Shown here: in pieces, positions 1 through 7,282 of the stretch
How positions within the stretch are numbered: position 1 is the stretch's first letter
Layout: every line of letters starts with the position of its first letter
Assembly (NCBI GenBank): GCA_965219705.1
Contig: OZ244789.1
Span: 2,542,001-2,606,000 of the forward strand
Origin: JAJECS01 sp965219705
GTDB taxonomy: Bacteria; Chloroflexota; UBA11872
Direction: 5' to 3'
Length of the DNA: 64,000 nucleotides
Translations under genes and position numbers: made by a program
Notes under the pieces: generated by a model
The model's database searches: none
The model's input: only the letters and a program-made list of their open reading frames with translations
Told to the model about the DNA's origin: nothing

Positions 1-76
1 TCGTTTTGCCGGATGCCGGATACCCGTTGACGATCAGCAGCACGGGCAGTCGCTGGCGCTGGTGGGTAGGGTCCAC
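1..76 (-). CDS. P-loop kinase/ATPase, N-terminal fragment cut by window edge
   Basis: A reading frame opens with GTG at 76-74, two bases after the stop of the nucleotidyltransferase gene on the same strand, and runs off the window. The 25 visible codons give a hydrophobic strand LPVLLIVNGY followed by PASGKT, a Walker A loop of the GxPxSGKT kind. This is typical of small nucleoside, shikimate or zeta-toxin-like kinases and of AAA_33 predicted kinases. The tight spacing implies co-transcription with the upstream nucleotidyltransferase. Substrate and full length cannot be seen. The start and fold are inferred from one motif only. Confidence 0.6.
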   Translation of the reverse strand, partial: MDPTHQRQRLPVLLIVNGYPASGKT

Positions 77-78
77 GC

Positions 79-963
79 TCAGCCATCCTCAAACAGCGAC
101 GCAATGAACGCCGTCGCTTCGGTATGTGCTTCCGGTGACGCTGCGGCAGGATCGCGCAGGTGGGCGGAGGTGGGCTCGTCGGGCCAGAGCCCGCCGGCGG
201 GCGCCGTGGCCCGCTGACAGAGTTGCTCGTAGAGCGCGAGTTTCGCGGGCCGGTCTTGCTCAGCTACGGCCTGCTGAAACAGGGTCAAGAACGCGGGATC
301 GTGCTCACGCAGATGGCTCACGGCGGCCTTCTCGCCCCGCCACCGCATCCCGCGGGTCGCAAAATATCCCGTAAAGGCATCGTCGAGGCCGTACAGCATC
401 CGCAAATCAAGAGCTGCGGCGTATGCGGGGTCGTCAGACTTGAGCATCCGGCGGTTGTGCTGCCGGTCGTAGTTGATCTTGTTCCACGCGCGGTAGGCCG
501 CGCCGGGCTCTGCCTCTGATGCCGCGGAGGACTGGCGAGCCTGGACCTGTGCTCTCGCGAGGTCCCCGTTTCGATCAAGCAAGATCCGCGCGGACTCCAA
601 GTGCGATGCAATCATCCCCACCCATGCGCCGGCGTCCCGGGCGGATGCTGCATCGGCGATCTCCGCGATCTCGCGCGTCGTGGCGAAGATCACGTCGCCC
701 ATGCGGCTGTCGATCTGAGTCACGGCCCCGCGCAGGGTGGCCCAATCCTCGTCGACGACGATCAAGAGATCGATATCGCTCGCGGAGTTCAGCGCCGACC
801 GCTGGCCGGAACCCAAGAGGGCTGCGCCGTGGACGGCCGGGTGCGCCGCGAGGCGCCGCGCCACGTCATCGAGCGTCGCGTCGCTCGCCGGCGAGGGTGC
901 GGCTCGATAGACGGGAGGCGGCGGGCGGCGGCTATGCCCTCGCTCGGGTCGCCCCACCGGCAT
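79..963 (-). CDS. Nucleotidyltransferase-fold protein
   Basis: This 294-residue protein has a nucleotidyltransferase signature. LLGSGQRSALNSASDIDLLI at about residues 49-68 gives the GS loop and the DxD metal pair (D63, D65). The C-terminal half is helical and rich in Trp, Tyr and Arg (YRAWNKINYDRQHNRR), as in KNTase/HEPN-like substrate domains. The frame extends upstream to 1017, but that would run into uvrB on the other strand, so the Met at 963 is preferred. It precedes a P-loop kinase, a pairing compatible with small-molecule nucleotidylation and phosphorylation. The substrate is unknown; resemblance to antibiotic nucleotidyltransferases is only general. Confidence 0.6.
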   Translation of the reverse strand: MPVGRPERGHSRRPPPPVYRAAPSPASDATLDDVARRLAAHPAVHGAALLGSGQRSALNSASDIDLLIVVDEDWATLRGAVTQIDSRMGDVIFATTREIAEIADAASARDAGAWVGMIASHLESARILLDRNGDLARAQVQARQSSAASEAEPGAAYRAWNKINYDRQHNRRMLKSDDPAYAAALDLRMLYGLDDAFTGYFATRGMRWRGEKAAVSHLREHDPAFLTLFQQAVAEQDRPAKLALYEQLCQRATAPAGGLWPDEPTSAHLRDPAAASPEAHTEATAFIASLFEDG

Positions 964-1000
964 TCTAGAATCGTCTCCCCTCTCCGCTTGTGCCCGCACT

Positions 1001-3040
1001 ATGGCTATCGCGCCCAATCCTGGAGCCCCCGCCGGTTTTCGGCTCGAGGCGCCCTATGGGCCGGCGGGCGACCAGCCCAAGGCGATTGCGCAACTCGTCG
1101 ACGGTATTCGCGCCGGTGATCGCTGTCAGACGCTGCTGGGCGTCACCGGCTCCGGCAAGACCTTCACCATCGCCAACGTTATCAACGCCGTGCAGCGCCC
1201 CGCGCTGGTGCTGGCGCACAACAAGACGCTGGCCGCCCAGTTGACCACAGAGTTGGCCGAATTCTTCCCGCACAACGCCGTCGAGTACTTCGTCAGCTAC
1301 TACGACTACTACCAGCCCGAGGCCTACGTGGCGCGGACCGACACCTACATCGAGAAAGAAACCGACATCAACTGGGAGATCGACAAGCTGCGGCTCTCCG
1401 CCACGCGCTCCCTCTTCGAGCGGCGCGACGTGATCATCGTCGCGTCGGTCTCGTGCATCTACGGCATCGGTTCGCCGGAGGACTACGGCCAGGTCAGCCT
1501 GGCGCTCGCGGCCGGCCAGGCGTATGACCGGCAATGGCTGCTTCGCCGGCTCGTCGGCATGCAGTACCAGCGCAACGACGCCGGGTTCCAGCGGGGCCGC
1601 TTTCGCGTGCGCGGCGACGTGGTGGAGATCCACCCGGCCTATGACGATTTCGTGCTGCGCTGCGAGTTCTTCGACGAGGAGCTGGAGCGCATCGCCAAGA
1701 TCGAGCCGCTGACGGGCGAGATTCTCGAGGACGTTGAGTCCGTCACCATTTATCCCGCGCGGTTCTACGTCACCCCGGCCGAGCGCCTCAACGAGGCGCT
1801 GCGCGCCGTCGAGGACGAGTTGACGGAATACGCGGCCCAGCTGGACGAGCGCGACAAGGTGCTCGAGGCCGCCCGGCTGCGCCAGCGCACCAATTTCGAC
1901 CTGGAGATGCTCCGCGAGACCGGCATGTGCTTCGGCATCGAGAACTACAGCCGTCACCTGAGCGGCCGGCGTCCCGGCCAGCCGCCCTGGGTGCTGCTCG
2001 ACTATCTCCCGGACGACTTCCTGCTGGTGGTCGACGAGTCGCACGTCACCCTGCCGCAGGTTCGCGGCATGCTGGCCGGCGACCGCAGCCGCAAGCAATC
2101 GCTCGTCGACTACGGATTCCGCATGCCGTCGGCGTTCGACAACCGGCCGCTGGCCTTCGCTGAATTCGAGACCTATATGCGGTCGTCCGTCTTCATGTCC
2201 GCCACGCCCGGCCCGTACGAATACGAGCACAGCGAGCAGATGGTCGAGCAAATCGTGCGGCCCACCGGCTTGGTCGATCCGGCGATCGAAGTTCGGCCGA
2301 CCGAGGGGCAGATCGACGATCTGATCGGCGAGATCAACAAGCGGGTCCAAGCCCATGAGCGCGTGCTGTGCACCACGCTCACCAAGCGCATGGCCGAAGA
2401 CCTGGCCGAATACCTCGCGGAGATCGGCATCAAGGTGCACTACCTGCACTCGGAGATCGACACGCTGGACCGCGTCACGATCCTCAGCGAACTGCGGCGC
2501 GGCGTGTACGACGTCGTCGTGGGGATCAACCTGCTGCGCGAGGGTCTCGATCTGCCCGAGGTGTCGTTGGTGGCCATCCTCGATGCCGACAAGGAGGGAT
2601 TCCTGCGCGCCGACACCTCCCTCATCCAGACCATCGGGCGCGCCGCGCGGCATCTGCATGGCCGCGTCATCATGTACGCCGACATCGTGACGGCGAGCAT
2701 GCAGCGGGCCATCGACGAGACATATCGCCGCCGCAGCTTGCAGATTCAGTACAACGCCGAGCACGGCATCACACCGCAGTCGGTGGTTAAGGCGCTGCGC
2801 GATCTCACCGACCGGGTGGTGGAGGCCGAGGCGCTGCCGCGCGCCGCCGAGACCGCGCCGGCCTATGAGCTGGGCTTCCGCCGCGTCGACGCCATGAGCC
2901 GGGCGGAGCTGGCGGCTCACATCAAGCAGCTGGAAGCCAAGATGCGCCTCGCCGCCGAAGCGCTCGAATTCGAAAAGGCCGCCCAATTCCGCGACCGCAT
3001 CAGCGAGCTCCGTCAGGACCTCGAAGCGGCGAAGGCGTAG
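1001..3040 (+). CDS. uvrB: Excinuclease ABC subunit B
   Basis: UvrB is the damage-verifying helicase-like subunit of UvrABC nucleotide excision repair. The 679-residue length matches the family (about 670). Visible motifs are Walker A GVTGSGKT (47-54), the beta-hairpin region YFVSYYDYYQPEAYV, the DESH box (LLVVDESHVTLPQVRG), the motif V/VI region GINLLREGLDLPEVSLVAIL, and a C-terminal UVR coiled-coil (KMRLAAEALEFEKAAQFRD) that contacts UvrC. The ATG at 1001 diverges from the minus-strand nucleotidyltransferase with about 37 bp between them; no strong Shine-Dalgarno is visible. The gene is followed after only 5 bp by the first gene of a laterally acquired-looking island. Confidence 0.98.
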   Translation: MAIAPNPGAPAGFRLEAPYGPAGDQPKAIAQLVDGIRAGDRCQTLLGVTGSGKTFTIANVINAVQRPALVLAHNKTLAAQLTTELAEFFPHNAVEYFVSYYDYYQPEAYVARTDTYIEKETDINWEIDKLRLSATRSLFERRDVIIVASVSCIYGIGSPEDYGQVSLALAAGQAYDRQWLLRRLVGMQYQRNDAGFQRGRFRVRGDVVEIHPAYDDFVLRCEFFDEELERIAKIEPLTGEILEDVESVTIYPARFYVTPAERLNEALRAVEDELTEYAAQLDERDKVLEAARLRQRTNFDLEMLRETGMCFGIENYSRHLSGRRPGQPPWVLLDYLPDDFLLVVDESHVTLPQVRGMLAGDRSRKQSLVDYGFRMPSAFDNRPLAFAEFETYMRSSVFMSATPGPYEYEHSEQMVEQIVRPTGLVDPAIEVRPTEGQIDDLIGEINKRVQAHERVLCTTLTKRMAEDLAEYLAEIGIKVHYLHSEIDTLDRVTILSELRRGVYDVVVGINLLREGLDLPEVSLVAILDADKEGFLRADTSLIQTIGRAARHLHGRVIMYADIVTASMQRAIDETYRRRSLQIQYNAEHGITPQSVVKALRDLTDRVVEAEALPRAAETAPAYELGFRRVDAMSRAELAAHIKQLEAKMRLAAEALEFEKAAQFRDRISELRQDLEAAKA

Positions 3041-3045
3041 CTCCC

Positions 3046-3948
3046 GTGACAACGGACGACTTCCCGCGCTCCCCCATCCCGGCTGCCAACGTCGCGTCGG
3101 TTCCGCAGCGCAGCCCGCTGCGCTATCCCGGCGGCAAGACCTGGCTGGTGCCGCACATCCGCGCCTGGCTGGGCGGTCTCGATCCGAAGCCGCAACTGCT
3201 GATCGAGCCCTTCGGCGGCGGCGCCATCGTCTCGCTCACCGCCGTGATGGAGGACTTGGTCGATCGCTGTCTGCTGGTCGAGCTTGATCCCGACGTGGCC
3301 GCCTTTTGGAAGGCTGCGCTTCACCGCGACCACGGCCCAGAACTGTGCGAGCGGATCCTAGACTTCGAGCCCACGCGCGAGGCCGTGGAAGCGCTGGAGC
3401 GGTCGCAGCCGGTCCAGCTGCTTGAACGCGGGTTCCGTACCCTGGTGCTCAACCGCACCCGCCGCGGCGGCATATTGGCCCCGGGCGCGTCCTTTCTGAA
3501 GTCCGGCGAGGACGGCAAGGGGCTGTCTTCTCGCTGGTATCCGGACACAATCGTGTCCCGGCTGCGCGAGATCAGCAAGCACCGCCACAAGATCGAATTC
3601 CTCGAGACCGACGCTATGACAGTGCTTGAAGAACGCGCACGAACTCCGGGCTGCGTGGTCTTTGCCGATCCGCCCTACACCGCCGGTGGCAAGCGCGCGG
3701 GTCAGCGGCTCTACACCCACCACCAGATTGACCATCTACGGCTGTTCGAAATGTTGTCAGATGCCCACACCGATTTCGTGCTCACCTATGACTATTCGAA
3801 CGAAATCGTTGAGCTAGTTCGCCGACATTGCTTCCAGACGGAACAATTCAGCACGAGGAACACGCATCACACACAAGGGATAGAATTAGTGATAACTCGT
3901 GAATTCGTGAAATGGTCAGACTTGGCACCCGAAGCCAGAACAAGCTAG
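3046..3948 (+). CDS. Dam-like DNA adenine methyltransferase
   Basis: Predicted N6-adenine DNA methyltransferase of the Dam/D12 class, 300 residues. It shows RYPGGK (26-31) and the SAM-binding PFGGGA (55-60), with the catalytic DPPY at 208-211. Order and spacing match the Dam family. It starts at GTG 3046, 5 bp after the uvrB stop. The 5' half has core-like GC, while the 3' part becomes AT-rich (26 of 60 bases G+C at 3841-3900). It converges with a nuclease-like and a ParB-like gene across 9 bp. That neighbourhood suggests a modification partner rather than a housekeeping Dam. The recognition site cannot be predicted. Confidence 0.85.
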   Translation: MTTDDFPRSPIPAANVASVPQRSPLRYPGGKTWLVPHIRAWLGGLDPKPQLLIEPFGGGAIVSLTAVMEDLVDRCLLVELDPDVAAFWKAALHRDHGPELCERILDFEPTREAVEALERSQPVQLLERGFRTLVLNRTRRGGILAPGASFLKSGEDGKGLSSRWYPDTIVSRLREISKHRHKIEFLETDAMTVLEERARTPGCVVFADPPYTAGGKRAGQRLYTHHQIDHLRLFEMLSDAHTDFVLTYDYSNEIVELVRRHCFQTEQFSTRNTHHTQGIELVITREFVKWSDLAPEARTS

Positions 3949-3957
3949 ATTGAGGGC

Positions 3958-4905
3958 TTAAGTCATTGATATGCCGTTGAGACTCAAAGTCTCGGCGACC
4001 CAGTTCCGACACTCATCTGACGGGAAATAGGACTTGCGCCCTGCATCGCCTTCAATTGTTGAGGTTGAGAGGCAATGCGCCCATAGTGCAATCCTGCAAC
4101 GGTCAAAGATAATTCCCGCATGCCGGGTCGTATGATTGAATGTGGGCCTATCAATACGATGCGGTATGAACAAGGATTTGAGAAAGGCACTCCTGGGCGA
4201 CTCTTGAAGCCAGTCGTCAATAAAGACATCTGGCCTAAGGTCATCGATCTTCTGTTTCCATAGCTTGCCGGAAGCACACTGTCCGAACAACAGTATTTTT
4301 CCAGGAAGACGGTCGGGAAAATTCCGGCAGGCAATTATGTCAATTCCTGCATCCTTGTCATCTGGAACTGACGCAGCTTTGTATCCAAGACCCTCCATCA
4401 GAATGTGCCTGCAAATAAAATCCACAGCTTTTTCGAACTCCCGTGGTAGTTCCTCGGGTTCCCTTGGAGACCCAAACCGGACTGCGACGCCGGAAACGTA
4501 TGATTGCGCTGCATCGCGAGACAATTGCTCAAACCAGCGCGCAGGGTATGCACTGGGTCGTACACTGAACGCCATTTGAAAGTTCGAGAAATATGAAAGC
4601 ACCAAACAAAATACGTAAGGCAAATACGATTCCCAGGGGTTTTTCAATTCTATTTCGTCGTCGGCAACCGATAGCGGATACGCATCGCCTGCTGCAATGG
4701 TTCGATCAGTGATTTCGCTAAACACACCGCCAATTGCTTCTTCGATCTGGCTGTCTTGGTCTGGATCGGGCAATTGCGCCGAAGCCTTGAGCGCACGTTC
4801 AAGGAGCGCAGCTGGAGCCGTGGAGCTCCTCGATGTTATTGCGGCTAGTTCCAGCCAGTCGGCGAGGGCGATATGATCATCCGGCGAAGGAGGGAACGGC
4901 AGCAT
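3958..4905 (-). CDS. Putative PD-(D/E)XK-type nuclease
   Basis: This 315-residue protein is not confidently assignable to a named family. The C-terminal half has an arrangement expected of a restriction-endonuclease core: a helix with acidic residues (about 153-172), D185-A-G-I-D189-I-I-A, then the strand KILLFGQCASG (203-213) followed by W216 and Lys residues. This gives a D-x19-Q pattern, with Gln in place of the usual Glu. The N-terminal 150 residues are helical. The ATG lies 8 bp after the stop of the ParB-like gene, so the two are co-transcribed. The region is AT-rich (22 of 60 G+C at 4561-4620). Beside a Dam-like methylase the simplest reading is the nuclease of a modification-linked defence module. 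The fold is inferred from motifs only. Confidence 0.55.
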   Translation of the reverse strand: MLPFPPSPDDHIALADWLELAAITSRSSTAPAALLERALKASAQLPDPDQDSQIEEAIGGVFSEITDRTIAAGDAYPLSVADDEIELKNPWESYLPYVFCLVLSYFSNFQMAFSVRPSAYPARWFEQLSRDAAQSYVSGVAVRFGSPREPEELPREFEKAVDFICRHILMEGLGYKAASVPDDKDAGIDIIACRNFPDRLPGKILLFGQCASGKLWKQKIDDLRPDVFIDDWLQESPRSAFLKSLFIPHRIDRPTFNHTTRHAGIIFDRCRIALWAHCLSTSTIEGDAGRKSYFPSDECRNWVAETLSLNGISMT

Positions 4906-4913
4906 TTAGGCTT

Positions 4914-6050
4914 CTAGTGGTTAGTCTCGGGGGCGCCATCCACCTCTTTGCGTAGCTTGGTGGCCAGGAGATGGATCTTACCGACCTCTGTTCGAATCTC
5001 TTCTTCGCCGCTGAAACCCAGTGATACGGTTCCCATTGCTTCTTTGAGGCTTTCGGACGCCTGGAACACTGATTCCCGAAATCGATGCGTATCGCCAAGG
5101 GCGATTGAATGGGCGACGTCAAGAGGGTAACCGTTACGAATTGCGGCTAGGGATTGAGGTATTGAAATGACCTCGCGAAGATAATTTAGATCGGGATTTT
5201 GGCGGCCTACGAGCGGCGCTTTCCCCAGTTTTGTGATTCCGAAGAGCCAGCCCATAAGTTCGCGTAGCGCATTGAGCTTATCGTGATTGATAGGCTGGTG
5301 TGATACGTCGTCAGTTGGGTCTAAACCGAGGAATACCTGATATTCTCTTTGGTCTAGTGCTGTGTAAAGATGTGAGAAGTAGAACTTGCCGCTGTACGTA
5401 TTGTTGACATCAAAGTCGGCTTCAGTTTGTGCTTGTCGCAGGACGCGATAACCGCGATAGAGGCGTCGGACGGTTGAATGCCTGTCACCAATCTTTGATG
5501 CAATCTCGGTCAAGGCGACCCCATATTCCTCGTGGATGTGGGCTATATATCGTGATTTGCCTATACCGTCCCACGGCTTAACTCCGTTTATGTGTCGAAA
5601 CCCAATATGCGTCCACAACTCTTGTCTGCCAGCATGGAGTGATGCTGGTATTGTCTGTAGTTCTTGCTTGCGCTCTTTGCTGATGGCTGGAAGGTCGTGC
5701 GCATGCAGACGGTTTCGAAGTGCGGAGTCGAGAAGGATCTTTATTGCTGCTAACCGTCTGTTGCCTTCTACGACGATGAACGACGAATGATGGATCGTGT
5801 TCTCGGTTGATCGGATCACCAGAAGCGGCTCGTCTTCGTAATAACCGTTAGCTGCAATTGAGAGGGCTATTTCGTCGACCGCGTTTGTCTTCCACAAAAG
5901 TGAAATCAAATCTTCCTGGTCCATGCCATCACCGTCTTCCAGCGCAAGGCGCGGATTCTGTCTATCTAACAGGAGATGGTCGGTAGGGATTCTGTGGATT
6001 TCTACGCTCGTGAAATCTGTTGGTGGGGTCGGTTGCTGCGTATCGGCCAT
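4914..6050 (-). CDS. ParB/sulfiredoxin-domain protein with HTH
   Basis: This 378-residue protein has an N-terminal ParB-like nuclease/CTPase-fold domain. IPTDHLLLDRQNPRL (21-35) aligns with the family's opening strand, and FIVVEGNRRLAAIKIL (91-106) carries the GNRR box, equivalent to GERR in ParB. A helix-turn-helix-like stretch follows (VALTEIASKIGDRHSTVRRL). The frame continues upstream to 6134, but the ATG at 6050 has AGGGGG seven bases upstream and is the better start. There is no parA beside it, so this is not a chromosome partition ParB. Linkage to the nuclease candidate and the opposing methylase suggests DNA targeting within a defence or modification module. Confidence 0.75.
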   Translation of the reverse strand: MADTQQPTPPTDFTSVEIHRIPTDHLLLDRQNPRLALEDGDGMDQEDLISLLWKTNAVDEIALSIAANGYYEDEPLLVIRSTENTIHHSSFIVVEGNRRLAAIKILLDSALRNRLHAHDLPAISKERKQELQTIPASLHAGRQELWTHIGFRHINGVKPWDGIGKSRYIAHIHEEYGVALTEIASKIGDRHSTVRRLYRGYRVLRQAQTEADFDVNNTYSGKFYFSHLYTALDQREYQVFLGLDPTDDVSHQPINHDKLNALRELMGWLFGITKLGKAPLVGRQNPDLNYLREVISIPQSLAAIRNGYPLDVAHSIALGDTHRFRESVFQASESLKEAMGTVSLGFSGEEEIRTEVGKIHLLATKLRKEVDGAPETNH

Positions 6051-6436
6051 CCGTCCCCCTAGATTGTGTTGGCTGGCGGGCTGTGATGCGGAGGTGGCGA
6101 TTTCGCGTTGCTTGCGAGGCGACGGAGGAGGCACATCATATGCACTCTGGGGCTGCCATTGTCTATTTGGGTCTGTCGTGAATCAGGGGCTTGTGGCCGG
6201 AACTGTTGCGTTGGAGTTGGTCAGTGGCTCTGATCCGGAGCGCGCCCTGTGACTGAGGACTCGTTTCCTGGTCGAGGTCACTGCACACGTTGATGCGTCC
6301 GCGAGGCGTCAGGCGATCCATGGCCGGCGTCAAGGCACCTTCGCTTAGACCCCAGGCTGCATCACGGCGCTGGCCGAAGGGTCGAGCCGGGTTCCCACAC
6401 TACTGCTTTCCGGCAACAGGCCATGTTGTATGTCGC
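6051..6436. other. Gene-free stretch at right edge of AT-rich island
   Basis: These 386 bases lie between the ParB-like start and the stop of the next minus-strand gene. No credible coding frame, tRNA or terminator was found. On the minus strand a TAGACA (6165-6160) and TATGAT (6140-6135) pair with a 19-base spacer could be a weak promoter for the ParB-like gene. Base composition returns towards that of the core genes near 6250, so this is probably the boundary of the inserted segment. Confidence 0.4.
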
Positions 6437-7156
6437 TCAGTTCTGCGAGAAGTGGGTGGCGACGACCTGATCGAGCAGGTCGTTGGTGCAGTCGCGGCAG
6501 AACACGGTGCGCGAGCGATGCTCCTGGCGGGCTAGTTCCAGGATGTCTTCGGGGCGCGGGGCTGCCCGCATGACGCAGACATTGGTGCACACGCGGCGTC
6601 CGTGGACCAGATCGACCGCCTGCGCGCGATTCTCGCCCGGCAGATCGAGCACCTGGCCGAAGCTGCGCGTCGCGAGCCGGCGCACGGCCATCCGCCGATC
6701 ATCGCGCTCGGGAATACGCCGCAGGCGGTGCATGGAGAGCAGGGCGGCGAGATTCGGCTCAGCCGCCGCCAGGACGTGGGGATCGGTCGTGCCGCCGGCA
6801 TTGCGCTCCGGCGCATCCAGGAGATCGGCGTGCACGATCACCACGTCATAGTGGGGCCCGACCTGCTGCCACGGCTCGTGGCGCACCACATTGATGAACT
6901 TCGGCGCGTAGATTTGCCCCGAGGCCCGGTCCAGGCTTTGCTCGACGTACCAGCTGGTGCTCCAGTACGGCGATCCGCGTGGCACTCCAGAAATCACCCA
7001 CGTGCCGAATGGGCGAAGCTGGCCACGCACCAGGCTCAGGCCGGCCCGCTGGCCGAGCACGAGCATGATCTCTTGGATGTGCGCCACCGTGGAGACGACG
7101 GTTTCCGCCTCCCAGGGCGCCACTTCCTCGGTCCACTGGAACGAGATCGCCTTCAT
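6437..7156 (-). CDS. Uncharacterised protein with four-cysteine C-terminus
   Basis: Not recognised. The 239-residue protein ends in two cysteine pairs, C190-x3-C194-V-M and F-C220-x2-C223, that could form one zinc site. The CVM ... FCxxC layout is reminiscent of the C-terminal zinc motif of archaemetzincins, but the HExxH catalytic helix is not visible, so protease activity is not claimed. The central part has alternating strands (YDVVIVHADLLDA) and an aromatic patch (SPYWSTSWYVEQSL). It stands alone on the minus strand and diverges from the MutL-like gene across 126 bp that contain a perfect palindrome. Confidence 0.5.
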   Translation of the reverse strand: MKAISFQWTEEVAPWEAETVVSTVAHIQEIMLVLGQRAGLSLVRGQLRPFGTWVISGVPRGSPYWSTSWYVEQSLDRASGQIYAPKFINVVRHEPWQQVGPHYDVVIVHADLLDAPERNAGGTTDPHVLAAAEPNLAALLSMHRLRRIPERDDRRMAVRRLATRSFGQVLDLPGENRAQAVDLVHGRRVCTNVCVMRAAPRPEDILELARQEHRSRTVFCRDCTNDLLDQVVATHFSQN

Positions 7157-7230
7157 GGCCGAATCCTGCGGGCTCCATGCCGTGCCGCTGACGCTTGCCC
7201 GTCATGGTAGGACCCCGACGCCGCCAATTC

Positions 7231-7245
7231 CCGAATTGAATTCGG
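7231..7245. promoter_or_regulatory. Perfect palindrome in divergent intergenic region
   Basis: CCGAATT-G-AATTCGG is a perfect 7-bp inverted repeat around one central base. It is AT-rich at its core in otherwise GC-rich DNA and lies 37 bp before the ATG at 7283, between two divergent genes. It looks like a dimeric repressor operator. No regulator gene is adjacent, so the binding protein is unknown. Confidence 0.35.
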
Positions 7246-7282
7246 CGCGGAGGCTCCCCTTGGCAATTGCTACGCTCGCCCC

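Noticed and set aside
965..3052. 695-residue open frame on the minus strand across uvrB
   Set aside because: It mirrors uvrB codon by codon, has no recognisable motif, and GC-rich codon bias keeps such antisense frames open. uvrB is certain.
4914..6050. Chromosome partition ParB and nearby origin of replication
   Set aside because: No parA, no parS-like inverted repeats, no dnaA or DnaA boxes; the protein keeps only the N-terminal ParB fold and sits in a foreign island.
6290..6590. Small frames on both strands in the 6.05-6.44 kb gap
   Set aside because: No ribosome binding site, no family-like sequence, and the minus-strand one runs antisense-like into the next gene.
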